The notes under the pieces were generated by a model. It ran no database searches and was not told where the DNA came from. It worked only from the letters and a program-made list of their open reading frames with translations. Source: Paenibacillus phyllosphaerae (GTDB lineage: Bacteria > Bacillota > Bacilli > Paenibacillales > Paenibacillaceae). Taken from it: a stretch of DNA of 64,000 nucleotides. The position numbers and the translations under genes were made by a program. Positions 17,290 through 26,814 of this stretch are shown one piece after another. Each line of letters opens with the position of its first letter. Position 1 is the first letter of the stretch. The stretch is taken from the NCBI RefSeq assembly GCF_014192105.1, contig NZ_JACHXK010000002.1:679380-743379 (forward strand), given 5' to 3'.

Positions 17290-18345
17290 TTGTCAGATCG
17301 TCGCGCAGCGCTCGAGATGGCTTTGCGTCAAATCGAGAAACAGTTTGGTAAAGGCTCAATTATGAAGCTTGGTGAATCTGCTAACATGACGGTTGAAACG
17401 GTTTCTAGCGGATCCCTAGCATTAGATATTGCTCTTGGAATTGGCGGTTTCCCAAGAGGTCGTATTATTGAAATCTACGGTCCGGAATCTTCCGGTAAGA
17501 CTACAGTTGCACTCCATGCGATCGCGGAAGTGCAACGTTCTGGCGGACAAGCTGCATTCATCGATGCGGAGCATGCGCTTGATCCGCTTTATGCAAGCAA
17601 GCTTGGCGTTAATATCGACGAGTTGCTGCTGTCCCAGCCAGATACAGGCGAGCAAGCATTGGAGATTGCAGAGGCGCTCGTACGCAGCGGCGCGGTCGAC
17701 ATTATCGTCATCGACTCGGTTGCGGCGTTGGTTCCGAAGGCTGAGATTGAAGGCGAGATGGGCGATTCCCACGTAGGTCTCCAGGCTCGTCTGATGTCCC
17801 AAGCTTTGCGTAAACTTTCCGGTGCAATCAGCAAGTCGAAGACGATTGCCATCTTCATCAACCAGCTTCGCGAGAAGGTTGGCGTTATGTTCGGTAACCC
17901 GGAGACAACACCTGGCGGCCGTGCGCTTAAGTTCTACTCCAGCGTTCGTCTTGACGTACGCCGCGTAGAGACAATCAAGCAAGGTAACGACATGGTCGGT
18001 AACCGTACTCGGATAAAAGTCGTGAAGAACAAAGTAGCGCCTCCGTTCAAACAAGCGGAAGTCGATATTATGTACGGCGAAGGCATCTCCAAAGAAGGCA
18101 GCATCATCGACATCGGCGTTGAGATGGACATTGTCCAGAAGAGCGGGGCATGGTTCTCTTACAATGGCGAGCGTCTGGGTCAAGGCCGCGAGAATGCGAA
18201 GCAATTCTTGAAGGATCATAAGGAAATTTCCGGAACGATCGAGAATCAGATCCGTGAAGCGAGCAATCTTGCAAATGCGGCTGCGCTTAATGCAGGCAAC
18301 TTCAGCCAGGATGATGATGAGGACGAGCCAGAATTCGATATGTAA
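17290..18345 (+). CDS. recA: recombinase RecA
   Basis: 351 aa from TTG 17290, which gives the canonical Firmicute N terminus [27 protein letters not shown] at 17273-17279 is 10 nt upstream, and the GTG at 17281 is too close to it. RecA forms filaments on ssDNA for homologous repair and activates LexA cleavage. Walker A GPESSGKT is at 64-71, with the core motifs [17 protein letters not shown] and [20 protein letters not shown]. The acidic tail ([11 protein letters not shown]) is typical. An SOS box and promoter precede it and a strong terminator follows. Confidence 0.98.
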   Translation: MSDRRAALEMALRQIEKQFGKGSIMKLGESANMTVETVSSGSLALDIALGIGGFPRGRIIEIYGPESSGKTTVALHAIAEVQRSGGQAAFIDAEHALDPLYASKLGVNIDELLLSQPDTGEQALEIAEALVRSGAVDIIVIDSVAALVPKAEIEGEMGDSHVGLQARLMSQALRKLSGAISKSKTIAIFINQLREKVGVMFGNPETTPGGRALKFYSSVRLDVRRVETIKQGNDMVGNRTRIKVVKNKVAPPFKQAEVDIMYGEGISKEGSIIDIGVEMDIVQKSGAWFSYNGERLGQGRENAKQFLKDHKEISGTIENQIREASNLANAAALNAGNFSQDDDEDEPEFDM

Positions 18346-18364
18346 TAATAAGTTCATTTTTCAT

Positions 18365-18406
18365 AGCAGACCAGAACGCCTGCAGGGCGTTTCTGGTCTG
18401 CTTTTG
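18365..18406 (+). terminator. terminator after recA
   Basis: AGCAGACCAGAACGCC (18365-18380) folds back almost perfectly on GGCGTTTCTGGTCTGCT (18386-18402), then TTT. Confidence 0.9.
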
Positions 18407-18429
18407 AATTCGGGAGGGGTAATAAGACG

Positions 18430-19134
18430 TTGAATGCGGCAGAAGAGCCTACAGCGCACACAGGACTCGTCCAGATCACGTCCATTGAGCAGGTGCGCAG
18501 AGAAAAGTATCGGTATCATCTGTTTGTGAATGGCGAGCAGGACGAGCCCTTTATGTCCGTCCACGAAGACATTATGATCAAATACCGGCTGCTGAAGGGG
18601 AGAGAGATTCACCCGGAAGAACTGAAAGAAATCGTAGAAGAGAATACGAAGCATAAGGCTTATACGCTCGGAATCGCTTATATCGGGATTAAGCCCCGGA
18701 CGCATAAGGAACTTTCCCAATACTTGACCCGCAAGGGGATCGACGAACAGTCCATTGAACAGGCGATTGCGCGGCTCAGCCGGGAACGGCTTATTGATGA
18801 TACGGATTATGCCAACCGCTTCGCGGCAGAACGACTGCGCAATCAGCTCAAGGGAAGACGCTTGCTGCAGCAAGAGCTGAGAATGAGAGGGATCGAGAAG
18901 GACACGGCAAGAAACGCAATCGATCGCCTGGACGACGATGAGGAGCTCGCAATGGCCATCCGGGCAGGCGGGAAGAAGTGGCCCTATCTGAAAGGCGAGC
19001 CTCGCGAGCGGAAGCATAAGCTGATGACCTTTCTTCTTCGAAGAGGATTTCCGGGACATGTAGTGAAAGCAGCTGTCACTCAGGTTATAAGTCAGCCGGA
19101 AGATGACGATGAATGGCAGATGCTTGACAACTGA
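18430..19134 (+). CDS. recX: RecA regulatory protein RecX
   Basis: 234 aa, TTG start with GGGAGGGG upstream. RecX binds inside the RecA filament and modulates its activity. Tandem three-helix repeats are visible (YTLGIAYIGIKPRTHKELSQ, then LSRERLIDDTDYANRFAAER). The length suits Bacilli. It directly follows recA, separated only by the terminator, so read-through may set its level. The promoter for rny overlaps its last codons. Confidence 0.9.
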   Translation: MNAAEEPTAHTGLVQITSIEQVRREKYRYHLFVNGEQDEPFMSVHEDIMIKYRLLKGREIHPEELKEIVEENTKHKAYTLGIAYIGIKPRTHKELSQYLTRKGIDEQSIEQAIARLSRERLIDDTDYANRFAAERLRNQLKGRRLLQQELRMRGIEKDTARNAIDRLDDDEELAMAIRAGGKKWPYLKGEPRERKHKLMTFLLRRGFPGHVVKAAVTQVISQPEDDDEWQMLDN

Positions 19135-19153
19135 TTTTCACAAAAGATAAAAT
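19124..19153 (+). promoter_or_regulatory. sigma-A promoter of rny, inside the end of recX
   Basis: TTGACA (19124-19129), an 18-bp spacer and TAAAAT (19148-19153). The -35 lies within the last recX codons. Confidence 0.75.
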
Positions 19154-19159
19154 GAAAGA

Positions 19160-19334
19160 TGTATTCCTTTATCATGAATCAATTTTCCTTCCAAAGATTG
19201 ATTCGAAACGATCATTTTCGTCAAAAATCATGATTGTGAATGCGGGTTGAACACCGGCCAGAAACGTAACACAATGAAAACCAAATAACGACCCAAGCGT
19301 TTGACTTGGTGAGTGCAACGAGGAGGTGAGAAAG
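19160..19334 (+). promoter_or_regulatory. structured 5' leader of rny
   Basis: About 175 nt between the predicted start site and the ATG. It contains an 8-bp stem (GAATCAAT 19176-19183 with ATTGATTC 19197-19204), the palindrome AATCATGATT (19226-19235), and a CCAAG/CTTGG hairpin (19293-19309) just before the ribosome binding site. No known riboswitch is recognised. Confidence 0.45.
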
Positions 19335-20873
19335 ATGTGGTATATCTGGCTCCCGATCACCCTCCTTGTTGGCTTGATTTTCTTTGGGCTAGGCTATTAT
19401 ATTCGGAAGTCCATCGCCGAGGCCAAGATTCAAAGCGCTGAGCATGCCGCTAGTCAAATTGTTGACAGCGCACGCAAAGAAGCAGAAGCGCTGAAGAAAG
19501 AAACGGTCCTCGAAGCGAAGGACGAAGTCCACAAGCTCCGTACTGAGGCCGAGAGAGACATTCGCGAACGTCGTAATGAGGTACAGCGTCAAGAGCGACG
19601 GCTGGTCCAGAAGGAAGAGTCGTTGGATAAGAAAATAGAAGCGCTGGAACGCAAAGAAGAACAAGTGGCCAACAAAGAGAAACGGATCGAGGAAACACAG
19701 GAGACGATCGATTCGCTCTACAAGCAGCAGGTAAGCGAGCTGGAGCGCATCTCTAACCTGACTATGGACGAAGCCAAACAGATCATTCTGCAAAGTGTCG
19801 AGCAAGAGGTAAGGCACGAGACGGCACAGATGATCAAGGAAATCGAACAGCAGGCCAAAGAGGAAGCGGACAAAAAGGCACGCGATATTATATCCCTTGC
19901 TATCCAACGCTGTGCGGCGGATCACGTTGCAGAGACGACGGTTTCCGTTGTTGCTCTGCCGAACGAGGAAATGAAAGGCCGCATCATCGGACGCGAAGGC
20001 CGCAATATTCGCGCCTTGGAAACGTTGACCGGTATCGATCTTATCATCGACGATACGCCGGAAGCGGTCATCTTGTCAGGCTTTGACCCGATTCGCCGTG
20101 AAATCGCTCGCACCTCGCTGGAGAAACTCGTCGCAGACGGGCGGATCCATCCGGCGCGTATTGAAGAGATGGTTGAGAAGTCACGCCGTGAGGTTGATGA
20201 GCGCATCCGTGAATATGGTGAACAAGCAACTTTCGAAGTGGGCGTACATGGCTTGCATCCAGATCTGATCAAGATTTTGGGCCGGCTTAAGTACCGGACA
20301 AGCTATGGCCAGAACGTACTGAAGCATTCCATGGAGGTCGCTTACTTGACCGGTCTTATGGCAGCAGAGCTCGGCGAAGACGTTACGCTTGCGAAACGTG
20401 CCGGCCTTATGCATGACATCGGTAAAGCACTCGATCACGAGGTAGAAGGTTCGCACGTTGAGATTGGCGTCGAGCTTGCCAAGAAGTATAAAGAACATCC
20501 GGTTGTCATTAACAGTATCGCATCCCATCACGGAGATTGCGAGGCAACATCTGTTATTGCAATGCTTGTCGGCGCAGCAGATGCCTTATCTGCCGCACGT
20601 CCAGGCGCGAGAAGAGAGACGCTTGAGACATACATCAAGCGACTGGAGAAACTCGAGGATATTACCGAATCGTTCGAAGGCGTTGAGAAATCCTACGCCA
20701 TCCAAGCAGGCCGTGAAGTTCGTGTCATGGTACAGCCGGACAAAATCGACGATACTGAGGCATTCCGCCTTGCACGCGATATTACGAAGAAAATCGAGAG
20801 CGAACTCGATTATCCGGGTCATATCAAGGTTACCGTTATCCGGGAAACCCGTGCAGTTGAATACGCCAAGTAA
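19335..20873 (+). CDS. rny: ribonuclease Y
   Basis: 512 aa from ATG 19335, with AGGAGGTGAG (19321-19330) as ribosome binding site; the in-frame GTG at 19326 lies inside that site. RNase Y is the membrane-anchored endonuclease that starts mRNA decay in Firmicutes. It has one N-terminal membrane helix ([20 protein letters not shown]), a long coiled coil (about 25-190), a KH domain ([15 protein letters not shown]) and an HD domain with [11 protein letters not shown]. All the expected parts are present. The gene has its own promoter and leader. RicA, a partner protein in RNA processing, is encoded at 28.5 kb. Confidence 0.97.
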   Translation: MWYIWLPITLLVGLIFFGLGYYIRKSIAEAKIQSAEHAASQIVDSARKEAEALKKETVLEAKDEVHKLRTEAERDIRERRNEVQRQERRLVQKEESLDKKIEALERKEEQVANKEKRIEETQETIDSLYKQQVSELERISNLTMDEAKQIILQSVEQEVRHETAQMIKEIEQQAKEEADKKARDIISLAIQRCAADHVAETTVSVVALPNEEMKGRIIGREGRNIRALETLTGIDLIIDDTPEAVILSGFDPIRREIARTSLEKLVADGRIHPARIEEMVEKSRREVDERIREYGEQATFEVGVHGLHPDLIKILGRLKYRTSYGQNVLKHSMEVAYLTGLMAAELGEDVTLAKRAGLMHDIGKALDHEVEGSHVEIGVELAKKYKEHPVVINSIASHHGDCEATSVIAMLVGAADALSAARPGARRETLETYIKRLEKLEDITESFEGVEKSYAIQAGREVRVMVQPDKIDDTEAFRLARDITKKIESELDYPGHIKVTVIRETRAVEYAK

Positions 20874-20892
20874 TTCCATAAGAATCCAATTG

Positions 20893-20930
20893 GTAAAGTG
20901 GCTGCCCTGCAGCCACTTTACTGATTTTCT
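20893..20930 (+). terminator. hairpin terminator after rny
   Basis: A perfect 12-bp stem, GTAAAGTGGCTG (20893-20904) and CAGCCACTTTAC (20910-20921). The following sequence is only weakly T-rich. Confidence 0.7.
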
Positions 20931-20966
20931 GGGGAATACTAGCGATGAAAGTGAGGGCTACATAAG

Positions 20967-21761
20967 ATGAACGTACTTTTTATCGGGGATATTGTGGGCA
21001 GTGTAGGTAGGGCGGCGGTGAAGAAGGTGCTGCCGGCGCTTCGTTCCAAATATAACCCCCATATTATTATCGCCAATGGCGAGAATGCTGCTGCGGGCCG
21101 AGGCATAACGGCTGCAATCGTCAAAGAGCTCCTCGATGCCGGCGTCCATGGAATTACGATGGGGAACCACACGTGGGACAACAAAGATATTTTCGAGTGG
21201 ATCGACGATGAGCCGAAGCTCGTGCGGCCAGCGAATTTCCCGGAAGGCGCACCAGGCCGCGGGGCAGCGATTATTAAAGCCAATGGCAAGGAACTGGGCA
21301 TCATTAATCTGCAGGGGCGGACGTTCTTGCCGCCGATCGACTGTCCGTTCCGTGCAGCGGATGAGCTGATCGAGCAGATGCGCGAGAAAACAGCCTGCAT
21401 CCTCGTTGATTTTCATGCCGAAGCGACTTCAGAGAAAATCGCTCTCGGTTGGCATTTGGATGGCCGTGCATCGCTCGTAGTCGGCACGCACACGCATGTG
21501 CAGACGAATGACGATCGTATTTTGCCGGGAGGTACCGCATATCTTACCGATGTAGGTATGTGCGGCCCGCGTGACGGAGTGCTCGGCATGGAGCGTACGG
21601 CAGTCATCCATAAATTCCAGACGCAGTTGCCGGTACGTTTCGTCGTCGATGAAGGCGATTGGCATTTTCATGCGGTATTAGTGGAGATCGACGAGTCGAC
21701 AGGCAAGGCCAAACGAACGCAAAAAATCCGGATGACCGAGACGGATTTAATGATGATGTAG
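20967..21761 (+). CDS. ymdB: YmdB-type metallophosphodiesterase
   Basis: 264 aa, ATG. It is a calcineurin-like phosphodiesterase of the TIGR00282 family: the metal-site motifs FIGDIVG (residues 5-11), NGENAA, GNHTWDN and VDFHAEATSEK/GTHTHVQTND are all visible. B. subtilis YmdB hydrolyses 2',3'-cyclic nucleotides in vitro and shifts cells between biofilm and motility fates. It is directly downstream of rny and upstream of spoVS, as in B. subtilis. Its start is 45 nt after the rny hairpin. Confidence 0.92.
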   Translation: MNVLFIGDIVGSVGRAAVKKVLPALRSKYNPHIIIANGENAAAGRGITAAIVKELLDAGVHGITMGNHTWDNKDIFEWIDDEPKLVRPANFPEGAPGRGAAIIKANGKELGIINLQGRTFLPPIDCPFRAADELIEQMREKTACILVDFHAEATSEKIALGWHLDGRASLVVGTHTHVQTNDDRILPGGTAYLTDVGMCGPRDGVLGMERTAVIHKFQTQLPVRFVVDEGDWHFHAVLVEIDESTGKAKRTQKIRMTETDLMMM

Positions 21762-21827
21762 AATTTTGTTTTGAAAATATGAAAATTCTCGCAATTCGGA
21801 AGAGTTTGCTAACGGGGCGACCAGAAA

Positions 21828-21856
21828 GAAGGAATTTTATTACCTCTCTCGAATAC
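21828..21856 (+). promoter_or_regulatory. sigma-H type promoter of spoVS
   Basis: GAAGGAATT (21828-21836) fits the sigma-H -35 (RnAGGAwWW) in full. CTCGAATAC (21848-21856) fits the -10 core GAAT, with an 11-bp spacer. B. subtilis spoVS is transcribed by sigma-H. Confidence 0.7.
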
Positions 21857-21902
21857 TATCTAAATAGTGGTATTCATCCATCATTCCCGAGGAGGTACTT
21901 TC

Positions 21903-22163
21903 ATGGAAGTCTTAAAAGTTTCAGCAAAGTCTAATCCAAATTCTGTAGCAGGGGCGCTGGCCGGTGTACTTCGTGAACGCGGCGCGGCCGAATTGCAGGC
22001 GATCGGGGCTGGTGCGTTGAATCAAGCAATTAAAGCAGTGGCCATCGCTCGCGGGTTTGTGGCTCCTAGCGGGGTGGATCTGATCTGCATTCCTGCATTC
22101 ACGGACATTGTCATTGATGGAGAAGACCGCACTGCCATTAAGCTCATCGTTGAGCCAAGATAG
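21903..22163 (+). CDS. spoVS: stage V sporulation protein S
   Basis: 86 aa from ATG 21903, with GAGGAGGT upstream. SpoVS is a small, highly conserved Alba-like protein that affects septation, cortex and coat formation. MEVLKVSAKSNPNSVAGALA and GAGALNQAIKAVAIARGFV are hallmark segments. The full length equals the B. subtilis protein (86 aa). It stands as a single-gene unit with a sigma-H promoter and a terminator. Confidence 0.97.
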   Translation: MEVLKVSAKSNPNSVAGALAGVLRERGAAELQAIGAGALNQAIKAVAIARGFVAPSGVDLICIPAFTDIVIDGEDRTAIKLIVEPR

Positions 22164-22193
22164 TGCTGCTGCTATAAAGAGAACGTAATCTGG

Positions 22194-22222
22194 AACCTGT
22201 TTACGATGTAGACAGGTTTTTT
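22194..22222 (+). terminator. terminator after spoVS
   Basis: AACCTGT (22194-22200) pairs with ACAGGTT (22212-22218), then a T run. Confidence 0.88.
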
Positions 22223-22276
22223 GCTTTGTTTGCATGCTTTGCTTCACAACGCTATCGGCCGAAAGGATGCGGTGAC

Positions 22277-23242
22277 ATGAGTTTGAAGTTAAGGTCTGCT
22301 GATTTTCATTGCGATGTACTGATGAAGCTGCTTGAGGATGAGAGTCGCTCCTTCACGAACGAAGAAAGAACGGAGCTCGATGTAACGCTTCCAAAATTGC
22401 GGCAAGGCGGGTCTGTGCTGCAAACCTTTGCCATATATATTCCTGAACGAATGGAGAAATCGATGATGCCGATCCTGCAGAGCATCGATCTGTTCCAACG
22501 TAAGATCCTGACTTCACCATCCTTGAAATGGATCCGGACGCGCCAGGATGTGAACCAATTAAATGGAAGCGGTTCAATCGGCGCCTTGCTTTCATTGGAA
22601 GGGGCTGACGGCCTTCAAGGAGAGTTATCCATGCTGCGGATTCTGTATCAACTTGGCGTTCGGGCGGTAGGGCTAACATGGAACAGGGCGAACTGGGGAG
22701 CAGACGGCGTATTGGAGAATCGGCAAGGGGGGCTTACGGGCAAAGGGCGTGAGTTCGTGGCGGAATGTAACCGGCTGGGGATGTTGCTTGACGTATCGCA
22801 TTTGAGCGACAAAGCGTTCTGGGATATGGTGGACATTACGAATAAGCCGCTCATTGCTTCGCACTCGAATGCAAGAACTATCTGCGATCATCCGCGCAAC
22901 TTGACCGATGATCAAATTCGCGCCCTAATTGCAATGAATGGCAGAATCGGCGTTACCTTTGTTCCCCAGTTCGTCATTGCAGGGAGGACGGCTCGCGTGG
23001 ATGATATCCTCTTGCACGTGGAGCATATTTGTACGCTTGGCGGCGAGAAGCATATCATGTTCGGATCGGACTTCGACGGAATCGAATCCCACGTTATGGG
23101 CTTGTCAAACCCGGGCGAATTGGAGAACCTACAGGAAGCGTTGCTGCAAAGGTATAACGAGGCGCTAGTGAGCGGTTTCATGGCACAAAATGCACTCGAT
23201 TATCTGCTCGAACAGCTGCCTGCTGGCAGTAAAATACAGTAG
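22277..23242 (+). CDS. membrane dipeptidase family (M19) metallopeptidase
   Basis: 321 aa from ATG 22277, with AAAGGA about 10 nt upstream. It belongs to the renal dipeptidase family, zinc enzymes that cleave dipeptides, often with a D-residue. Metal-site motifs are DFHCDV (residues 8-13), EGADGL, LDVSHLSD, SHSN and FGSDFDG. There is no signal peptide, so it is probably cytoplasmic despite the family name. Such genes commonly lie near spoVS/korAB in Paenibacillaceae. A role in recycling cell-wall dipeptides is possible but unproven. Confidence 0.9.
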   Translation: MSLKLRSADFHCDVLMKLLEDESRSFTNEERTELDVTLPKLRQGGSVLQTFAIYIPERMEKSMMPILQSIDLFQRKILTSPSLKWIRTRQDVNQLNGSGSIGALLSLEGADGLQGELSMLRILYQLGVRAVGLTWNRANWGADGVLENRQGGLTGKGREFVAECNRLGMLLDVSHLSDKAFWDMVDITNKPLIASHSNARTICDHPRNLTDDQIRALIAMNGRIGVTFVPQFVIAGRTARVDDILLHVEHICTLGGEKHIMFGSDFDGIESHVMGLSNPGELENLQEALLQRYNEALVSGFMAQNALDYLLEQLPAGSKIQ

Positions 23243-23363
23243 GTTATATCACTTAAGAATATAAGTTTCATCTAAAAGTGTTATATTTAAATATCTGTTT
23301 TTCCCTTGCATTTTAACACCTACAGTCATAGAATTTACTTAATGTTAAATCGTAATAATCACA

Positions 23364-23372
23364 TGTTATACT
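23364..23372 (+). promoter_or_regulatory. extended -10 promoter of korAB
   Basis: TGTTATACT fits the TGnTATAAT pattern with one mismatch and lies 49 nt before the korA start. The -35 region is poor. Confidence 0.45.
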
Positions 23373-23420
23373 TATATGCTCGTTATCATTGCACGTTCGT
23401 CTAAAGAGGAGATGTTCATT

Positions 23421-25160
23421 TTGATTAGTCAATTGTCTTGGAAGATCGGGGGACAACAAGGGGAAGGCGTAGAAAGTACCGACCGAATCTTCTCGACGGC
23501 TCTTAACCGTCTTGGATACTACTTGTACGGATATCGGCATTTCTCATCCCGTATTAAAGGCGGCCATACGAACAACAAAATCCGGATTAGCACGCATCCG
23601 ATTCGTGCGATCTCCGATGATCTTGATATATTGGTAGCATTCGATCAGGAAAGTATCGACCTCAACTCGCATGAGCTTCGCTCAGGCGGCGTTGTCGTTG
23701 CAGATGCGAAGTTCAATCCGGTACTGCCAGAGGGCGTAGATGCCCAGTTATTCGCAGTTCCGATTACGAAGATAGCCGAAGAGCTCGGCACATCGCTCAT
23801 GAAGAACATGGTTGCTTCCGGCGCATCGTGGGCGCTGCTCGGCCTGCCGATTGAAGTATTCAACAAAGCGGTGGAAGAAGAGTTCGGACGCAAAGGTCCG
23901 GCGATCGTGGAGAAGAACGTCGAAGCGGTTAAACGCGGCGCGGAGTTCGTCCTCGAACAAGCAGGCGGACCGCTGGATGCTTTCAAGCTGGACGAAGCGG
24001 ACGGCAAGCAGAAGCTATTCATGATCGGCAACGAAGCGATTGGTCTTGGTTCGGTCGCAGCAGGCTGCCGCTTGATGTCGGCCTATCCGATTACGCCGGC
24101 TTCGGAAATCATGGAGTATTTGATCAAGAAGCTGCCTAAATTCGGCGGTACAGTCGTACAAACCGAAGACGAGATTGCGGCCGTAACGATGGCCATTGGC
24201 GCTAACTATGCGGGCGTGCGTACGATGACTGCTTCCGCAGGTCCTGGTCTGTCGCTAATGATGGAAGCAATCGGCCTTGCAGGGATGACCGAACAGCCGC
24301 TTGTCATCGTCAACACGCAGCGTGGCGGTCCTTCGACCGGCCTGCCGACGAAGCAGGAACAATCCGACTTGAACGCAATGGTATACGGGACGCATGGCGA
24401 GATACCGAAGATCGTTATTGCACCTGCCTCGATCGAGGACTGTTTCTACGATATGATCGAAGCATTTAACCTTTCTGAGCAATACCAGGTACCGGTTATC
24501 GTGATGACTGACCTTCAGCTTTCCTTGGGCAAGCAGTCCTGTGAAGAGCTGGATCTGTCCACGGTGACGATCAACCGCGGCAAACTGGTCCGCGAGAGCG
24601 AACTGCCGGAGCTGGAGACGCATCAACTGTTCAAACGTTATGAATTAACGGAAGACGGCGTATCTCCGCGCGTTATTCCAGGCGACAAGCATGGTCTGCA
24701 CCATGTAACGGGCGTTGAACATGACGAGACGGGTCGTCCGTCCGAGAATGCCGGGAATCGTCTGCGTATGATGGATAAACGTCTGAACAAGCTGAACGGT
24801 CTGCAAATTCGGGATGCTGTTCGCAGCGACTCGCCGCATGACGCAGCCGACCTGCTCATTATTGGCATGGGGTCGACGGGCGGTACGATCGATGAAGCCC
24901 GAAGCCGCTTGGCTGAAGAGGGAGTATCGTCGAACCATATTACGATCCGCCAGATTCATCCGTTCCCGACAGAGCTGGTGAAAGCAGAACTTAACAAGGC
25001 GAAGAAGGTTATTATTCTTGAGAACAATGCGACGGCGCAATTGGCAGCGCAAGTGAAGTTGTATGCAGGCGGCGCGGACAAAATCAAGAGCGTGCTCAAA
25101 TACGACGGCAATCCATTCCTGCCTTCCGAAGTGCACCAAGCTTGCAAGGAGTTGAACTAA
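23421..25160 (+). CDS. korA: 2-oxoacid:ferredoxin oxidoreductase, alpha (gamma-alpha fused) subunit
   Basis: 579 aa from TTG 23421; AGAGGAG at 23405-23411 gives good spacing to it but none to the upstream ATG 23412. The N-terminal gamma domain (about 1-190) opens ISQLSWKIGGQQGEGVES. A pyruvate-ferredoxin alpha domain follows (GNEAIGLGSVAAGCRLMSAYPITPASEIMEYL, in part) with TEDEIAAVTMAIGA, and a transketolase-C-like end. With KorB it oxidatively decarboxylates a 2-oxoacid, probably 2-oxoglutarate, reducing ferredoxin. KorB starts 2 nt after the stop. Confidence 0.92.
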   Translation: MISQLSWKIGGQQGEGVESTDRIFSTALNRLGYYLYGYRHFSSRIKGGHTNNKIRISTHPIRAISDDLDILVAFDQESIDLNSHELRSGGVVVADAKFNPVLPEGVDAQLFAVPITKIAEELGTSLMKNMVASGASWALLGLPIEVFNKAVEEEFGRKGPAIVEKNVEAVKRGAEFVLEQAGGPLDAFKLDEADGKQKLFMIGNEAIGLGSVAAGCRLMSAYPITPASEIMEYLIKKLPKFGGTVVQTEDEIAAVTMAIGANYAGVRTMTASAGPGLSLMMEAIGLAGMTEQPLVIVNTQRGGPSTGLPTKQEQSDLNAMVYGTHGEIPKIVIAPASIEDCFYDMIEAFNLSEQYQVPVIVMTDLQLSLGKQSCEELDLSTVTINRGKLVRESELPELETHQLFKRYELTEDGVSPRVIPGDKHGLHHVTGVEHDETGRPSENAGNRLRMMDKRLNKLNGLQIRDAVRSDSPHDAADLLIIGMGSTGGTIDEARSRLAEEGVSSNHITIRQIHPFPTELVKAELNKAKKVIILENNATAQLAAQVKLYAGGADKIKSVLKYDGNPFLPSEVHQACKELN

Positions 25161-25161
25161 G

Positions 25162-26028
25162 ATGGCAACATTCAAAGAATTTCGTAATAACGTGAAGCCG
25201 AACTGGTGCCCAGGATGCGGCGACTTCTCCGTGCAAGCGGCGATCCAACGGGCGGCAGCGAATGTCGGGCTTGAACCTGAACAGCTTGCCGTTATTTCCG
25301 GTATCGGCTGTTCCGGCCGGATTTCCGGTTACATTAATGCTTACGGCCTTCACGGTATTCACGGCCGTGCGCTTCCGATTGCACAAGGCGTTAAGTTGGC
25401 TAACCGGGAGTTGACCGTAATCGCATCCGGCGGGGACGGCGACGGCTTCGCGATCGGCATGGGACATACCGTTCATGCGATCCGCCGTAACCTTGACATT
25501 ACGTATATTGTCATGGATAATCAAATTTACGGTTTAACCAAGGGCCAAACTTCGCCGCGCAGCGCGGAAGGCTTCAAGACGAAGTCGACGCCGGAAGGCT
25601 CAATCGAGTCGACTCTTTCTCCGCTCGAGATCGCAATGTCCGCTGGCGCGACATTCATCGCCCAGTCGTTCTCCAGCGATCTGAAGCAGCTGACGGCATT
25701 GATCGAAGCAGGCCTGAATCACAAGGGCTTCTCGCTTATCAACGTATTCAGCCCATGCGTGACCTTCAACAAAGTGAATACCTATGACTGGTTTAAAGAG
25801 AACATTGTGAACTTGAATGAGTTCCCGGACTATGATCCATCCAACCGGATGGCGGCAATGAACAAAATCATGGAAACGAACGGTATGCTCACAGGTCTGA
25901 TCTATCAGAACAAAGAGCGTAAATCGTACGAAAATCTTATCGCTGGTTTCCAGGAGCAAGGTCTGGCTAACCAAGATATTCAATTGTCGCAAGATCAGTT
26001 CGAGAAGCTGCTCGCCGAGTTTAAATAG
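25162..26028 (+). CDS. korB: 2-oxoacid:ferredoxin oxidoreductase, beta subunit
   Basis: 288 aa, ATG with AAGGAG in the end of korA. This subunit binds thiamine diphosphate and the Fe-S cluster. WCPGCGDF (residues about 14-21) and GIGCSGR supply Cys ligands, and GGDGDGFAIGMGH with MDNQIYGLTKGQ is the ThDP/metal motif. It pairs with korA. A terminator follows, so korAB is a two-gene operon. The exact 2-oxoacid is inferred from family similarity. Confidence 0.93.
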   Translation: MATFKEFRNNVKPNWCPGCGDFSVQAAIQRAAANVGLEPEQLAVISGIGCSGRISGYINAYGLHGIHGRALPIAQGVKLANRELTVIASGGDGDGFAIGMGHTVHAIRRNLDITYIVMDNQIYGLTKGQTSPRSAEGFKTKSTPEGSIESTLSPLEIAMSAGATFIAQSFSSDLKQLTALIEAGLNHKGFSLINVFSPCVTFNKVNTYDWFKENIVNLNEFPDYDPSNRMAAMNKIMETNGMLTGLIYQNKERKSYENLIAGFQEQGLANQDIQLSQDQFEKLLAEFK

Positions 26029-26037
26029 GACTCACCA

Positions 26038-26070
26038 GGGCATACGGTCCGATTGGGCCGTATGCCCTTT
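26038..26070 (+). terminator. terminator after korB
   Basis: GGGCATACGG (26038-26047) pairs perfectly with CCGTATGCCC (26058-26067), then TTT. Confidence 0.88.
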
Positions 26071-26121
26071 GATGCGTTTGGACACAGCTACATAGGGATG
26101 CAATCGAAAGGATGATGGAAG

Positions 26122-26691
26122 ATGAAATTAGTACCAGTAGGCGTATCCGCACGCCATATCCACCTATCGCAGGAACATGTTGAAATTCTGTTCGGAGAAG
26201 GCGCGCAGCTGACGGAGATGAAGCCGCTCTCCCAGCCTGGCCAATACGCAGCGAATGAACAGGTAGCCGTAATCGGTCCGAAAGGCCAGTTCCCTAAAGT
26301 TCGTATTCTTGGTCCCGCCCGGAACGCAACGCAGCTAGAGGTTTCGCGTACGGACGCGTTCGCACTCGGCCTTAACCCGCCGGTACGCGAGTCCGGTAAC
26401 ATCGAAGGAACGCCGGGCGTTACATTGAAAGGTCCTGCCGGTGAAATTACGATCGAGCAAGGCGTTATCGTGGCAGCACGCCATATTCACTTCCATACAA
26501 GCGATGCAGAGAAGTGGGGCATTGCGGACAAGCAAAAGCTGACGGTACGTCTGCAAGGCGAACGCGGATTGGTGCTCGAGAATGTCGTAGCGCGCGTATC
26601 TCCTGATTTTGCACTCGATATGCACATCGATACGGACGAAGCGAATGCAGCTGGCGCCAAGACAGGCGATCAAGCAGAGATCATCGGTTAA
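26122..26691 (+). CDS. pduL: phosphate propanoyltransferase, PduL-like
   Basis: 189 aa, ATG with AAAGGATG upstream. PduL enzymes exchange acyl-CoA and acyl-phosphate. Two beta-barrel halves each carry an ARHIH motif (VSARHIHLS near 8-16 and VAARHIHFHT near 117-126), which supplies the zinc-binding histidines. There is no encapsulation peptide at the N terminus and no microcompartment gene nearby. It is therefore probably a free cytosolic phosphotransacylase for acetyl- or propionyl-CoA. A hairpin terminator follows. Confidence 0.9.
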   Translation: MKLVPVGVSARHIHLSQEHVEILFGEGAQLTEMKPLSQPGQYAANEQVAVIGPKGQFPKVRILGPARNATQLEVSRTDAFALGLNPPVRESGNIEGTPGVTLKGPAGEITIEQGVIVAARHIHFHTSDAEKWGIADKQKLTVRLQGERGLVLENVVARVSPDFALDMHIDTDEANAAGAKTGDQAEIIG

Positions 26692-26716
26692 GATAAAATG
26701 GTCTGAAACAGAACGT

Positions 26717-26759
26717 AAGCTCCCTTATGCTGGTACAAGCCAGCGTGAGGGAGCTTTTG
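26717..26759 (+). terminator. terminator after pduL
   Basis: AAGCTCCCT (26717-26725) with AGGGAGCTT (26748-26756), an inner GCTGG/CCAGC stem, then TTTT. Confidence 0.9.
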
Positions 26760-26814
26760 TATTTTTCATAGAGGGAACAAATGACAGATGTTGGCTTCAT
26801 GGCACATATTTCGG

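Noticed and set aside
17422-18357. 311-codon frame antisense to recA
   Set aside because: Shadow of the highly biased recA codons; no ribosome binding site and no known domain.
23308-23334. Sigma-E type promoter before korA (GCATTTT and CATAGAAT)
   Set aside because: The -10 fits well, but the spacer is only 12 bp, shorter than known sigma-E promoters, and a vegetative extended -10 lies closer to the gene.
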